Source: an uncultured Bartonella sp.
GTDB taxonomy: Bacteria; Pseudomonadota; Alphaproteobacteria; Rhizobiales; Rhizobiaceae
DNA: 24,084 bases
Direction: 5' to 3'
Assembly (NCBI GenBank): GCA_943913205.1
Contig: CALTWN010000014.1
Coordinates: 1 to 24,084 of the forward strand
Below the pieces are notes generated by a model. That model saw only the letters and a program-made list of their open reading frames with translations. It searched no databases and was not told the DNA's origin. Shown piece after piece: positions 1-7,060 of the stretch. How positions within the stretch are numbered: the first letter of the stretch is position 1; every line of letters starts with the position of its first letter. The position numbers were made by a program, and so were the translations under genes.

Positions 1-207
1 ATATTAATATATAAATATTGAGGATTCGTAGGTTTTACGCAATGTTAAAAAAATAATTTTAATTAAAAGCTTACCTTTTATTAACTATTATCTTGTAAAT
101 CTTAGTTAATACAATGTCGCGTAAAAGGTTCAAAATGTACCTTAATAAAAAGGTACAAGATAAAGATAAATGTAGATAGCATCTTTTGATGTAGGAAGGT
201 TTTTAAC
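1..207 (+). promoter_or_regulatory. ctrA upstream regulatory region
   Basis: No gene is visible here. A GATTC at 23-27 fits GANTC, the CcrM methylation site that controls ctrA transcription in Caulobacter. Two near matches to the CtrA box TTAA-N7-TTAA occur: TTTA-N7-TTAA at 34-48 and GTAA-N7-TTAA at 95-109, each one base off. Arms TGTACCTT (136-143) and AAGGTACA (150-157) form a perfect 8-bp inverted repeat with a 6-base loop. ACCTTTTA (73-80) and TAAAAGGT (122-129) form a second pair. A good ribosome site, GGAAGG at 194-199, precedes the ATG at 208. The regulatory reading is inferred from the Caulobacter model; TTAA is common by chance in such AT-rich DNA. Confidence 0.5.
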
Positions 208-918
208 ATGCGCGTTTTACTTATAGAAGATGATAGGTTGCTCGCTCAAAGTATAGAGCTAATGCTGAATAACGAAAAATTTATAGTATATTCTTCTAAT
301 AATGGTGAAGAAGGTATAGAGTTAGCCAAATTATATGATTATGATTTGATTCTTTTAGATTTAAATTTGCCCGATATGTCAGGTTATGATGTTTTAAATA
401 ATTTAAGGCTTCATAAGAATAAAACCCCTGTTTTGATTCTTTCGGGCCTTAGCGACCCTGTAGAAAAAGTAAAGGGCTTAGGATTCGGCGCAGACGATTT
501 TGTTACAAAACCTTTCCACAAAGAAGAGCTTGTTGCTCGTATGCACGCTATAATTCGTCGTTCTAAAGGTCATGCACAATCGCTTATAATTATAGGGGAT
601 TTAGTAGTTAATTTAGATAATAAAACTGTAGAAGTTGCAGGACAGCAACTCCATTTAACAGGAAAAGAATACCAAATGTTAGAGCTATTGGCTTTGCGTA
701 AAGGTACTACTTTAACTAAAGAAATGTTTTTAAACCATTTGTATGGCGGAATGGATGAACCAGAGCTTAAAATTATTGATGTCTTCATATGCAAATTACG
801 CAAAAAAATTGAAGCTGTTTCAAATGGTATAATATATATTGATACAGTTTGGGGGCGCGGCTATGTTATGCGCGATATCGAAACTGTAGAAAATTCAGCG
901 CAGCGCAAAACCGCTTAG
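208..918 (+). CDS. ctrA: Cell-cycle response regulator CtrA
   Basis: This is an OmpR/PhoB-type DNA-binding response regulator, the alphaproteobacterial master regulator that binds TTAA-N7-TTAA sites when phosphorylated. The receiver domain occupies about residues 1-115, with acidic residues D8/D9, the phospho-acceptor D51 in LLDLNLPDMSGYDVL, and the switch lysine in TKPFHKEE. A linker (RRSKGHAQS) follows, then a winged-helix domain at about 125-225 ending in WGRGYVMRD. The 236-residue length and near-identity of the receiver core to recalled CtrA proteins make the call secure. The protein ends Lys-Thr-Ala rather than the Ala-Ala reported for Caulobacter CtrA. It converges on chpT with an 8-base gap, so the regulator and its phosphodonor are neighbours. 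The start is set by GGAAGG upstream. Confidence 0.97.
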   Translation: MRVLLIEDDRLLAQSIELMLNNEKFIVYSSNNGEEGIELAKLYDYDLILLDLNLPDMSGYDVLNNLRLHKNKTPVLILSGLSDPVEKVKGLGFGADDFVTKPFHKEELVARMHAIIRRSKGHAQSLIIIGDLVVNLDNKTVEVAGQQLHLTGKEYQMLELLALRKGTTLTKEMFLNHLYGGMDEPELKIIDVFICKLRKKIEAVSNGIIYIDTVWGRGYVMRDIETVENSAQRKTA

Positions 919-926
919 ATATTTAA

Positions 927-1562
927 TTAAATTTTAAAATAAAGATTTTGCTCATTTTGTTCAACTATAATAGGTGAATCAGCTTCTTTTGCTAATAATA
1001 AGCTATAATAAATTTGAATATTATGGGCATTAATCTCTTGCTTGGATATTTTATTTTGCGCTATATCTAATAAGATTTTGGGGCTGCGTAAATGTGCTGA
1101 ATGTACTTGTATAGTAAAATTATCCGATTCTAGATTTATAATTATAGAACCTTCATTTTGAGCACAATCCTTAGCAATTACTAGTAAATTTAATAATAAT
1201 TTTGCTTTTATTTTAGATAAATTTAAATGTTTTTCTTTCCATGTGAGCGAGATTTTATCGCTTGCTATAAAATTATTTACTATCTTTTTTAATTCTTCTA
1301 TATCAATATTCGCAGATGGGCTTCCATAGGCTCCAAAAGCCATACGAGCAAATTGTAGTTTATAGCTAGCGCTTTGAGCAGAAAGATTTAAAAGATTGTA
1401 AAGTTCTTTATCAAATTCTGTGTCTGAGCATAACTCAATTACATTATTTATTGCACTAATGGGTGAAATTAAATCATGGCATAGGCGGCTATTTAAATAA
1501 GCAGCAAGTTCTTGAGCATTTAATAAGTCTGTGATATGTGATAAGATTTGTTTGCTTTGCAT
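927..1562 (-). CDS. chpT: Histidine phosphotransferase ChpT
   Basis: ChpT is the cytoplasmic histidine phosphotransferase that carries phosphate from the hybrid kinase CckA to CtrA (and CpdR). The diagnostic segment is AAYLNSRLCHDLISPISAI, with the phosphorylated histidine at residue 29, followed by helices of a dimerisation bundle (to about residue 80) and a degenerate kinase-like ATPase fold that should not bind ATP. I see no N, G1 or G2 box of a true kinase, which fits. The 211-residue length is normal for the family. It is convergent with ctrA and divergent from eipA (59-base gap). The ctrA-chpT-eipA order matches what I recall for Brucella. CckA itself is not in the window. Confidence 0.92.
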   Translation of the reverse strand: MQSKQILSHITDLLNAQELAAYLNSRLCHDLISPISAINNVIELCSDTEFDKELYNLLNLSAQSASYKLQFARMAFGAYGSPSANIDIEELKKIVNNFIASDKISLTWKEKHLNLSKIKAKLLLNLLVIAKDCAQNEGSIIINLESDNFTIQVHSAHLRSPKILLDIAQNKISKQEINAHNIQIYYSLLLAKEADSPIIVEQNEQNLYFKI

Positions 1563-1621
1563 TTTTTAATTCAATTTTAGTTAATATTCATTATTTTATC
1601 ATATTAAGGAAAAGGTGTTAA

Positions 1622-2209
1622 ATGTTTTATAAAATAAGTGTAAATATATTATGCATAGTCACGCTCACATTTGGAGCTGTAAATTATTTAAATGCAGTAG
1701 AGCAAACGCAAGATAAAGCATTAATGCAAAATTATGATATGCAAGAAATAATGGAATCTGGCGATAAGTTTTTTGGTAATATGTCTGGCGGCTTGGCTAA
1801 GGTTTTTACTAAAATTTTTGCATCTTATGGTAAACCAAATGCTTACATTCTAGGCTTTGAAACATCTGGCTCTATTGTAGGGGGTATAACCTATGGTAAA
1901 GGCACCTTATATAATAAATCTGGTAAATTAGCACCTGTATTTTGGACAGGTCCGTCTGTGGGTATAGATTTTGGTGGACAAGCTTCACGCTTGATGATTT
2001 TAGTATATAACCTAAATAATATAGAAGAGATGTGGCGGAGATATGCAGGTATTTCTGGTTCAGCTTATGCAGTGGCTGGCGCTGGTTTTAATGTATTACA
2101 AAATGATAATATATTATTGATACCGGTAAAGGCTGGTATCGGCGCTAGACTGGGCGTGAATATGGGTTATTTAAAATTTCGACCACATCCAACTGTAAAT
2201 CCATTTTGA
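1622..2209 (+). CDS. eipA: EipA/DUF1134 periplasmic envelope-integrity protein
   Basis: The 195-residue protein matches the DUF1134 family, known in Brucella as EipA, a small periplasmic beta-barrel protein needed for envelope integrity. An N-terminal signal peptide is visible: a hydrophobic stretch at about residues 5-20 and a likely cleavage after L-N-A at residue 25. The conserved core follows, with KIFASYGKPNAYILG, GSIVGGITYGKGTL, WTGPSVGIDFGGQASR, a run rich in Gly and Ala, and IPVKAGIGARLGVNMGYLKF near the end. AAGGAAAAGG precedes the ATG. It is transcribed away from chpT and may share its upstream region with the two genes that follow. Family assignment is firm; the molecular function within the family is known only from phenotype. 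Confidence 0.9.
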   Translation: MFYKISVNILCIVTLTFGAVNYLNAVEQTQDKALMQNYDMQEIMESGDKFFGNMSGGLAKVFTKIFASYGKPNAYILGFETSGSIVGGITYGKGTLYNKSGKLAPVFWTGPSVGIDFGGQASRLMILVYNLNNIEEMWRRYAGISGSAYAVAGAGFNVLQNDNILLIPVKAGIGARLGVNMGYLKFRPHPTVNPF

Positions 2210-2236
2210 TGGGTATAAACTATAGAGGTAGGTATT

Positions 2237-2815
2237 ATGATATTTGAAGGTGCTTTGTTCTTTATTTTGGGTATAGCTATAACTGCTTTTATATTTATTT
2301 TAGTAGCACCTTTTATATGGCGTAGAATGATGTTTTTTGTAGGCAAGATGCTGCGTAGCCAGATGCCTTTTTCCTTAGAAGAGGTTCAAGCCGATAAAAG
2401 ATTTTTGCAAGCCCAACATGCTGTTCAAATAGCCAGGCAAGAAGAACGTTGTAAGCTGCTCCAAAAAATTAATGATGAGCAAAAAATGCAATTAAATAGA
2501 AATAGAGAGCATTTGCTGCGCTTACAACAATTAGAGCAAAATAATAGCGAAATAGGCGAACAAATTATAGGCTATAAAAATACTTTAAGCCATGAAAGCA
2601 AAAAAATTGAAGATATTTTTCGAGCGCAAGGTAAAAATGCAAAAGAAGTTCAAGATTTATATTTTGCTGAAAAATTGGCCCGCGTAGATATAGCTAGCTA
2701 TGAAGAAGCTTTGAAGCTAATGGATAAAAAAATTAGCCTACTTATGCAAAAATATATGCAACTAAATGAATTGGTTAAAGAAAAAACACATAATGAAACT
2801 TCTCTAATTACTTAA
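2237..2815 (+). CDS. Membrane-anchored coiled-coil protein, function unknown
   Basis: This 192-residue protein has one strong N-terminal membrane segment (about residues 4-27), then Trp-Arg-Arg and basic residues that would place the rest in the cytoplasm. The segment around PFIWRRMM, and then PFSLEEVQADKRFLQAQHA, resembles the N-terminus of a conserved Hyphomicrobiales family of unknown function that I recall as considerably longer. Residues about 60-190 are charged, Gln/Glu/Lys-rich and heptad-like, so a long coiled coil is likely. The present gene may be a shortened version of that family. It follows eipA by 27 bases and precedes the next small gene by 2 bases, so the three are probably co-transcribed. 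No function can be assigned. Confidence 0.8.
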   Translation: MIFEGALFFILGIAITAFIFILVAPFIWRRMMFFVGKMLRSQMPFSLEEVQADKRFLQAQHAVQIARQEERCKLLQKINDEQKMQLNRNREHLLRLQQLEQNNSEIGEQIIGYKNTLSHESKKIEDIFRAQGKNAKEVQDLYFAEKLARVDIASYEEALKLMDKKISLLMQKYMQLNELVKEKTHNETSLIT

Positions 2816-2817
2816 TT

Positions 2818-3030
2818 ATGAAACATTCAAAAAAAATAATAGATTTAAAGCAACAGCTTAAAAATTGTACCGATGATGCGGATTTTCGTGATAATATAAA
2901 AAAATATGCAGCTCAAATTATAGCTTGTGTTATTAATGAAAATATTGTTAAAGAAAAAGTCGCCAGATCTTTTGAGCAACAAAAACATGCCGAAGCTCTC
3001 ACGACTTATATTAAAAAAGCTCTTATGTAA
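2818..3030 (+). CDS. Small hypothetical protein (70 aa)
   Basis: I do not recognise this 70-residue protein. It is Lys/Ala-rich with a predicted all-helical look (DLKQQLKNCTDDADFRDNIK, then a more hydrophobic AAQIIACVINENIV stretch, then a charged helix ending KKALM). There is no signal peptide or clear membrane segment. The ATG lies two bases after the stop of the coiled-coil gene, so translation is probably coupled. Its stop is two bases from the stop of the convergent hemF gene. The tight spacing and coding-like composition argue that it is real. It could also be the remnant C-terminal part of a once longer upstream protein, which cannot be decided here. Confidence 0.65.
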   Translation: MKHSKKIIDLKQQLKNCTDDADFRDNIKKYAAQIIACVINENIVKEKVARSFEQQKHAEALTTYIKKALM

Positions 3031-3032
3031 TG

Positions 3033-3920
3033 TTAAGGAAAAAGCACTTGTGGAGGCATAGAAGACAAGATGCTTTCTACATTTCCTCCAGTTTTTAATC
3101 CAAAAATAGTACCTCTATCGTAAAGAAGGTTAAATTCTACATAACGCCCACGTTGTATTAATTGCTCTTCTTTTTCTTTTTCTGTCCATGATTTATTATA
3201 ACTTCTTTGTACAATAGGTGGATATATAGTTGCAAAAGCTTCGCCTACATCTTTTGTAAAAGAAAAATCTGCTTCCCAGCCCCCTGCATCTTCATCACTA
3301 TGCAAATAATCATAAAAAATGCCACCTACACCACGTGGCTCTTTGCGGTGCGGTAGATAAAAATAGTCATCACACCATTTTGACATATTTTCATAATTAG
3401 CGACATTTGCATGCTTGTCACAAGCGTGCTTTAATGCGTGATGAAAAAGTTTAGCATCAGTACTTTCTTTCGTTCTGTCGATCTTTAACATAGGGGTAAG
3501 GTCAGCTCCTCCGCCAAACCATTGTTTGGTAGTTACTATCATACGCGTATTCATGTGCACTGTAGGAACATGTGGATTGCACGGATGTGCTATCAATGAG
3601 ATGCCACTTGCCCAATAATGTGGATCATCTTCAGCTCCTGGTATTTCTTTACAAAATTCAGGAGAAAATTTTCCATAAGTTGTTGAGGTATGTACTCCCA
3701 CTTTTTCAAAAACACGCCCCTTCATAATAGACATTATGCCGCCGCCCTCAACGCCACCATTTTTTTGCCAAGCTGTTCTCTCAAACTTGCCTATTGGTTG
3801 GTCGCTTAAGGGCCCCCCAATCTCTGTTTCAAGTTTTTCAAAAGAGTGGCATATAGTATCGCTCAATTCTTTAAACCAAGTTTCAGCTCTTAATTTCTTT
3901 TCTTCAATATTTTGTAACAT
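3033..3920 (-). CDS. hemF: Oxygen-dependent coproporphyrinogen III oxidase
   Basis: HemF oxidatively decarboxylates coproporphyrinogen III to protoporphyrinogen IX using O2, so this organism makes haem aerobically. Family hallmarks are visible in order: GGVEGGGIMSIMKGRVFEKV, HPCNPHVPTVHMNTRMI, WFGGGADLTPML, a Tyr/His segment YLPHRKEPRGVGGIFYDYL, and RGRYVEFNLLYDRGTIFGLK near the C-terminus. The start at 3920 is chosen because AAAGG lies seven bases upstream of that ATG. An in-frame GTG at 3962 would add 14 residues but would begin inside trmL and has no comparable site. The resulting length of 295 is normal. It lies 19 bases downstream of trmL on the same strand and likely shares its transcript. 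Confidence 0.96.
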   Translation of the reverse strand: MLQNIEEKKLRAETWFKELSDTICHSFEKLETEIGGPLSDQPIGKFERTAWQKNGGVEGGGIMSIMKGRVFEKVGVHTSTTYGKFSPEFCKEIPGAEDDPHYWASGISLIAHPCNPHVPTVHMNTRMIVTTKQWFGGGADLTPMLKIDRTKESTDAKLFHHALKHACDKHANVANYENMSKWCDDYFYLPHRKEPRGVGGIFYDYLHSDEDAGGWEADFSFTKDVGEAFATIYPPIVQRSYNKSWTEKEKEEQLIQRGRYVEFNLLYDRGTIFGLKTGGNVESILSSMPPQVLFP

Positions 3921-3939
3921 ATCTATGCCTTTATAATAA

Positions 3940-4389
3940 TTAATTTGGATATTTTGCAACACTTACCGCCATAGCTACACTTATGGCTAAATTTAGCGAT
4001 CGAGTATCTTTTTGTATAGGTATTGTGAGGCGTTCCTGAGCTTCGTTATATACATATTGTGGTACGCCTGCAGATTCCCTGCCAAATAGCAAGATATCGT
4101 TGTTTTTATAGGTGAAATTGTAATAAGATTTGGTAGCTTTTGTTGTGAAAAGTACTAAACGACTTTGCACTTCTTGACTATAATTATAAAAGGCCTGCCA
4201 ATCTAAATGCCTGTGTAGTTCAACTAAGTTAATATAGTCCATACCGGCTCTTCTTAAGCTTTTAGCAGATATATTAAAACCTGCCGGTTCAATAATATGT
4301 ACTGCTAAGTTAAAACAAGCCGCTAAGCGCAAAATAGCGCCTGTGTTACCGGCTATATCGGGCTCAAAAAGCGCTACAGATAGCTTCAT
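3940..4389 (-). CDS. trmL: tRNA (cytidine(34)-2'-O)-methyltransferase TrmL
   Basis: TrmL is a small SPOUT-class enzyme that 2'-O-methylates the wobble base of certain tRNA-Leu species using S-adenosylmethionine. At 149 residues it has the minimal knotted domain alone. Motif 1 is EPDIAGNTGAILRLA (residues 9-23) with the conserved Asn, motif 2 is LFGRESAGVP, and motif 3 is IPIQKDTRSLNLAISVAMAV with the SAM-binding trefoil-knot residues. An AGGAG lies 8-10 bases before the ATG. It leads a two-gene transcript with hemF and diverges from the ABC transporter gene. An 8-bp inverted repeat sits just upstream of its ribosome site. Confidence 0.94.
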   Translation of the reverse strand: MKLSVALFEPDIAGNTGAILRLAACFNLAVHIIEPAGFNISAKSLRRAGMDYINLVELHRHLDWQAFYNYSQEVQSRLVLFTTKATKSYYNFTYKNNDILLFGRESAGVPQYVYNEAQERLTIPIQKDTRSLNLAISVAMAVSVAKYPN

Positions 4390-4403
4390 TACACATTTCT
4401 CCT

Positions 4404-4427
4404 AAGCTATTCGAATTTCAATAGCTT
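4404..4427. repeat. 8-bp inverted repeat upstream of trmL
   Basis: AAGCTATT (4404-4411) and AATAGCTT (4420-4427) are perfect reverse complements around an 8-base loop. The element falls in the 180-base divergent region between trmL and the ABC transporter gene, and would sit in the trmL leader just before its AGGAG. It has no following T-tract on the minus strand, so it is not an obvious terminator. Operator or leader hairpin are both possible; chance is also possible. Confidence 0.4.
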
Positions 4428-4569
4428 GTAGAATAATATAACATAATACTATTATAGAATAAATTGGCAACATGTGGTATATTGCTTTTATATTTTAATT
4501 AATCCAAAACTTTTTACAAAAATTTATAATTATAAGGTACCATTTTTATGGCGACTTAGGAGAATTATT

Positions 4570-6405
4570 ATGTTTTCATGGTTTGAAAAAAGGGTAGAAG
4601 CCTTTCCAAAAGTAAATGAAGGTCAACCGCAAAACAAGCTAAGTAAATTTTGCATGCATTATACAAAAGGTGTGTGGTCGTGGCTTTTCGTTATGGCAGC
4701 ATGTACCTCTGCAATAGCTGTTATTGAAATTGTTTTGTTTAACTGGCTTGGTAATATAATTAATTGGTTATCTAATAGTGATAAGCAACATTTTTTTACA
4801 CAGCATAAGTTTTCTTTATTAATTTTTGGTGTGGTTTCCTTAATATTGTTGCCCGCAATTGTAGCTATAAAAAATATGGTGGTATATCAAAGTTTGCTTT
4901 GTAATTTTCCATTACGTATAAGATGGGCTATGCATAAATATTTGCTGCGTCAATCTATAAATTACTTTCAAAATGAATCTGCTGGTAAAATTTGTGCTAA
5001 AATTATGCAAACATCTATGGCTATACGTGAAACAATGCTAAAACTTTTAGATGTTTTCAATTATGTGCTTGTATATTTTGCGGGTACACTTATCTTGGCT
5101 GCCAGTGCAGATTGGCGCATAATGTTAGGCTTTGTAGGTTGGTTGGCAGCTTATGTGGCATTGCTTGTATATTTTATACCAAAATTGCGTAAAGCTTCAG
5201 AGCAGCAGGCAGATTCTAATACAATTATGGTGGGCCGAATTGTAGATGCTTATACCAATATTAGTACCGTGAAATTATTTTCACACAATGCTAGAGAAGA
5301 AGAATACGCAAAAGAAGGTATGCAGCAATATCAAGCAGGTGTTACTACACAAATGCGCTTAATATCTAAATTTTCCATTAGTATTTATTTCTTAAACTGT
5401 TTGCTGTTATTCGTTGTTACAACTATTGGCTTACTTTTGTGGCAAAAAAGCTTACTAGCGGTAGGCGCTGTAGCAGTAGCCACAGGGTTAGCCTTACGTT
5501 TAAATGGTATGGCACAATGGGTTATGTGGGAAATGACAGCTTTATTTGAAAATATTGGTATTGCTTCAGATGGTATGAAGGCTTTATCTGTAAAATGTGC
5601 GATAGAAGACAAGCCTGAAGCTTTAGAGCTAAAAGTATCTCAAGGAGATATAGAGTTTAAAAATGTTGATTTTAATTACAACCAAAGCCAATTATTTTCT
5701 GATTTTAATCTAAAAATTAAAGCAGGACAAAAAGTTGGTATTGTTGGCCGTTCAGGGGCGGGTAAATCTACTTTAGTGAATTTATTGCTTCGCTTTTATG
5801 ATGTAAATAGGGGCGGTATATATATAGATGGACAAAATATTTTAGAAGTAACACAAGAAAGCTTACGCTCTCATATAGCTATGGTGTCGCAAGATACATC
5901 GCTACTACATAGAAGTTTAAGAGAAAACATTGCCTATGGTAAGCCGAACTCAACAGATGGGGAAATTTTAAATGCGGCATCTCAAGCAGACGCCTTAGAA
6001 TTTATTTCTAATCTAGAAGATTACAAAGGAAATAAAGGTTTAGATGTGTATGTAGGTGAAAGGGGAGCAAAACTTTCAGGTGGGCAAAGGCAAAGAGTGG
6101 CTATCTCTAGGGTTATGCTTAAAAATGCTCCCATATTAATATTGGATGAAGCAACATCAGCACTGGATTCAGAAGCAGAAATGGTTATTCAAAATAATTT
6201 AGAAGAATTGATGAAAGGCAAAACAGTATTGGCTATAGCTCACCGTTTGTCTACAATAGCAAAAATGGATAGATTGCTTATTATGGATAAAGGACAGATA
6301 GTGGAAGATGGAACCCATGAAGAATTATTGGCAAAAGACGGACTATATGCTTCACTATGGCGTCGCCAGGTCGGTGACGAGCTCATACTAGAGCAAGCTG
6401 CATAA
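4570..6405 (+). CDS. ABC exporter half-transporter (permease-ATPase fusion)
   Basis: This is a type IV ABC exporter subunit of about 611 residues with a six-helix membrane domain (about residues 30-325) followed by one ATPase domain; it should act as a homodimer in the inner membrane. The ATPase shows Walker A GRSGAGKST at 393, a Q-loop at MVSQD, signature LSGGQ at 502-506, Walker B ILILDEATSALD with Asp at 526, and the switch His at 558 in AIAHR. The start at 4570 is chosen because AGGAG lies seven bases upstream and MFSWFEKRVEAFP matches the N-terminus I recall from alphaproteobacterial relatives; an upstream in-frame ATG at 4474 lacks this. The substrate is unknown: lipids, drugs or peptides are all possible. 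It stands alone, ending six bases before the tRNA-Ser gene on the opposite strand. Confidence 0.93.
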   Translation: MFSWFEKRVEAFPKVNEGQPQNKLSKFCMHYTKGVWSWLFVMAACTSAIAVIEIVLFNWLGNIINWLSNSDKQHFFTQHKFSLLIFGVVSLILLPAIVAIKNMVVYQSLLCNFPLRIRWAMHKYLLRQSINYFQNESAGKICAKIMQTSMAIRETMLKLLDVFNYVLVYFAGTLILAASADWRIMLGFVGWLAAYVALLVYFIPKLRKASEQQADSNTIMVGRIVDAYTNISTVKLFSHNAREEEYAKEGMQQYQAGVTTQMRLISKFSISIYFLNCLLLFVVTTIGLLLWQKSLLAVGAVAVATGLALRLNGMAQWVMWEMTALFENIGIASDGMKALSVKCAIEDKPEALELKVSQGDIEFKNVDFNYNQSQLFSDFNLKIKAGQKVGIVGRSGAGKSTLVNLLLRFYDVNRGGIYIDGQNILEVTQESLRSHIAMVSQDTSLLHRSLRENIAYGKPNSTDGEILNAASQADALEFISNLEDYKGNKGLDVYVGERGAKLSGGQRQRVAISRVMLKNAPILILDEATSALDSEAEMVIQNNLEELMKGKTVLAIAHRLSTIAKMDRLLIMDKGQIVEDGTHEELLAKDGLYASLWRRQVGDELILEQAA

Positions 6406-6410
6406 AAAGA

Positions 6411-6500
6411 TGGCGGAGAGAGAGGGATTTGAACCCCCGATAGAGTTGCCCCCATGCCGCATTTCGAGTGCGGTGCTTTCAACCACTCAGCCATCTCTCC
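6411..6500 (-). tRNA. tRNA-Ser (anticodon CGA)
   Basis: The gene reads on the minus strand from GGAGAGA at 6500 to an encoded CCA at 6413-6411. The seven-base acceptor stem GGAGAGA/TCTCTCC pairs perfectly, with discriminator G. The anticodon arm is CCGCA-CTCGAAA-TGCGG, which puts CGA (plus-strand 6464-6466) at positions 34-36 and makes it the decoder of UCG. The long variable arm and GGTTCAAATCC T-loop are those of a class II serine tRNA. It has its own promoter about 10 bases upstream and ends close to the 3' end of the ABC transporter gene. Confidence 0.97.
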
Positions 6501-6510
6501 TCCAATTAAT

Positions 6511-6538
6511 ATGATAAAATATATAGCATTAAAGTCAA
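6511..6538 (-). promoter_or_regulatory. Promoter for tRNA-Ser
   Basis: On the minus strand TTGACT (plus-strand 6538-6533) is followed after 16 bases by TATCAT (6516-6511), a good sigma-70 housekeeping promoter. Transcription would start a few bases before the tRNA 5' end at 6500. Its -35 box is the left arm of a 9-bp inverted repeat whose right arm is the -35 box of the divergent rplU promoter. Confidence 0.7.
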
Positions 6539-6556
6539 GTTCAGTTGTTAAAACAC

Positions 6557-6586
6557 TTGACTTAAGGGTTAAAAAAAAGCTATAAA
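6557..6586 (+). promoter_or_regulatory. Promoter for rplU-rpmA
   Basis: TTGACT (6557-6562), an 18-base spacer, then TATAAA (6581-6586) make a strong sigma-70 promoter. The start would be near 6593, leaving a leader of about 100 bases. The leader holds a small hairpin, CTAGC-TTG-GCTAG at 6655-6667, close to the ribosome site of rplU. Whether that hairpin regulates translation is unknown. Confidence 0.72.
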
Positions 6587-6696
6587 TTAAATGCAGAAGT
6601 AGCTACTTTTGTTTAATATATTTTAATAATTTTGACTGATAAAAAGGTAAACGCCTAGCTTGGCTAGAGTAGTTTTGTAGGAACGGTAGGTGAAAA

Positions 6697-7038
6697 ATGT
6701 TCGCAGTCATCAAAACAGGTGGTAAACAATATAAAGTTTCCGCCAACGATTTGATAAAGGTTGAAAAACTTTCTGGTGAAGCTAATGATGAAATAGAATT
6801 CACAGAGGTTTTAATGCTAGGTGAGAATAGTGATGTTACTATAGGCTCACCTATCATAGAAGGTGCGGTTGTAAAAGCAAAAATAGTAGAGCAAACAAGA
6901 GCTCGTAAGGTTATTGCTTTTAAAAAGAGAAGACGTAAAAATTCAAAACGTACTAGAGGTCATCGCCAGTCGTTAACGCTTATTCGTATTAGCGATATTA
7001 TAGCCGGTGCTAAAAAAGCAAAAGTTAATGCAGAATAA
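6697..7038 (+). CDS. rplU: 50S ribosomal protein L21
   Basis: L21 is a large-subunit protein that binds 23S rRNA. The N-terminus MFAVIKTGGKQYKVSANDLI is textbook L21, and the basic RNA-binding segment AFKKRRRKNSKRTRGHRQ near residues 75-92 follows, then LTLIRISDI. At 113 residues it is slightly longer than the 103-residue E. coli protein by a short C-terminal tail (GAKKAKVNAE). AGGTGA lies just before the ATG. It is the first gene of the usual rplU-rpmA pair, 22 bases ahead of rpmA, driven by the strong promoter at 6557-6586. Confidence 0.98.
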   Translation: MFAVIKTGGKQYKVSANDLIKVEKLSGEANDEIEFTEVLMLGENSDVTIGSPIIEGAVVKAKIVEQTRARKVIAFKKRRRKNSKRTRGHRQSLTLIRISDIIAGAKKAKVNAE

Positions 7039-7060
7039 ATTTTTAGAGAGGTAGTTTATT

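Noticed and set aside
3921..3962. Upstream GTG start for hemF
   Set aside because: It would begin inside trmL and lacks a ribosome site, whereas the ATG at 3920 has AAAGG seven bases upstream.
6240..6494. 84-codon minus-strand frame over the tRNA-Ser gene and the end of the ABC transporter gene
   Set aside because: Its N-terminus is simply the translated tRNA-Ser sequence, a well-known false gene, and the rest is antisense to a clear coding region.
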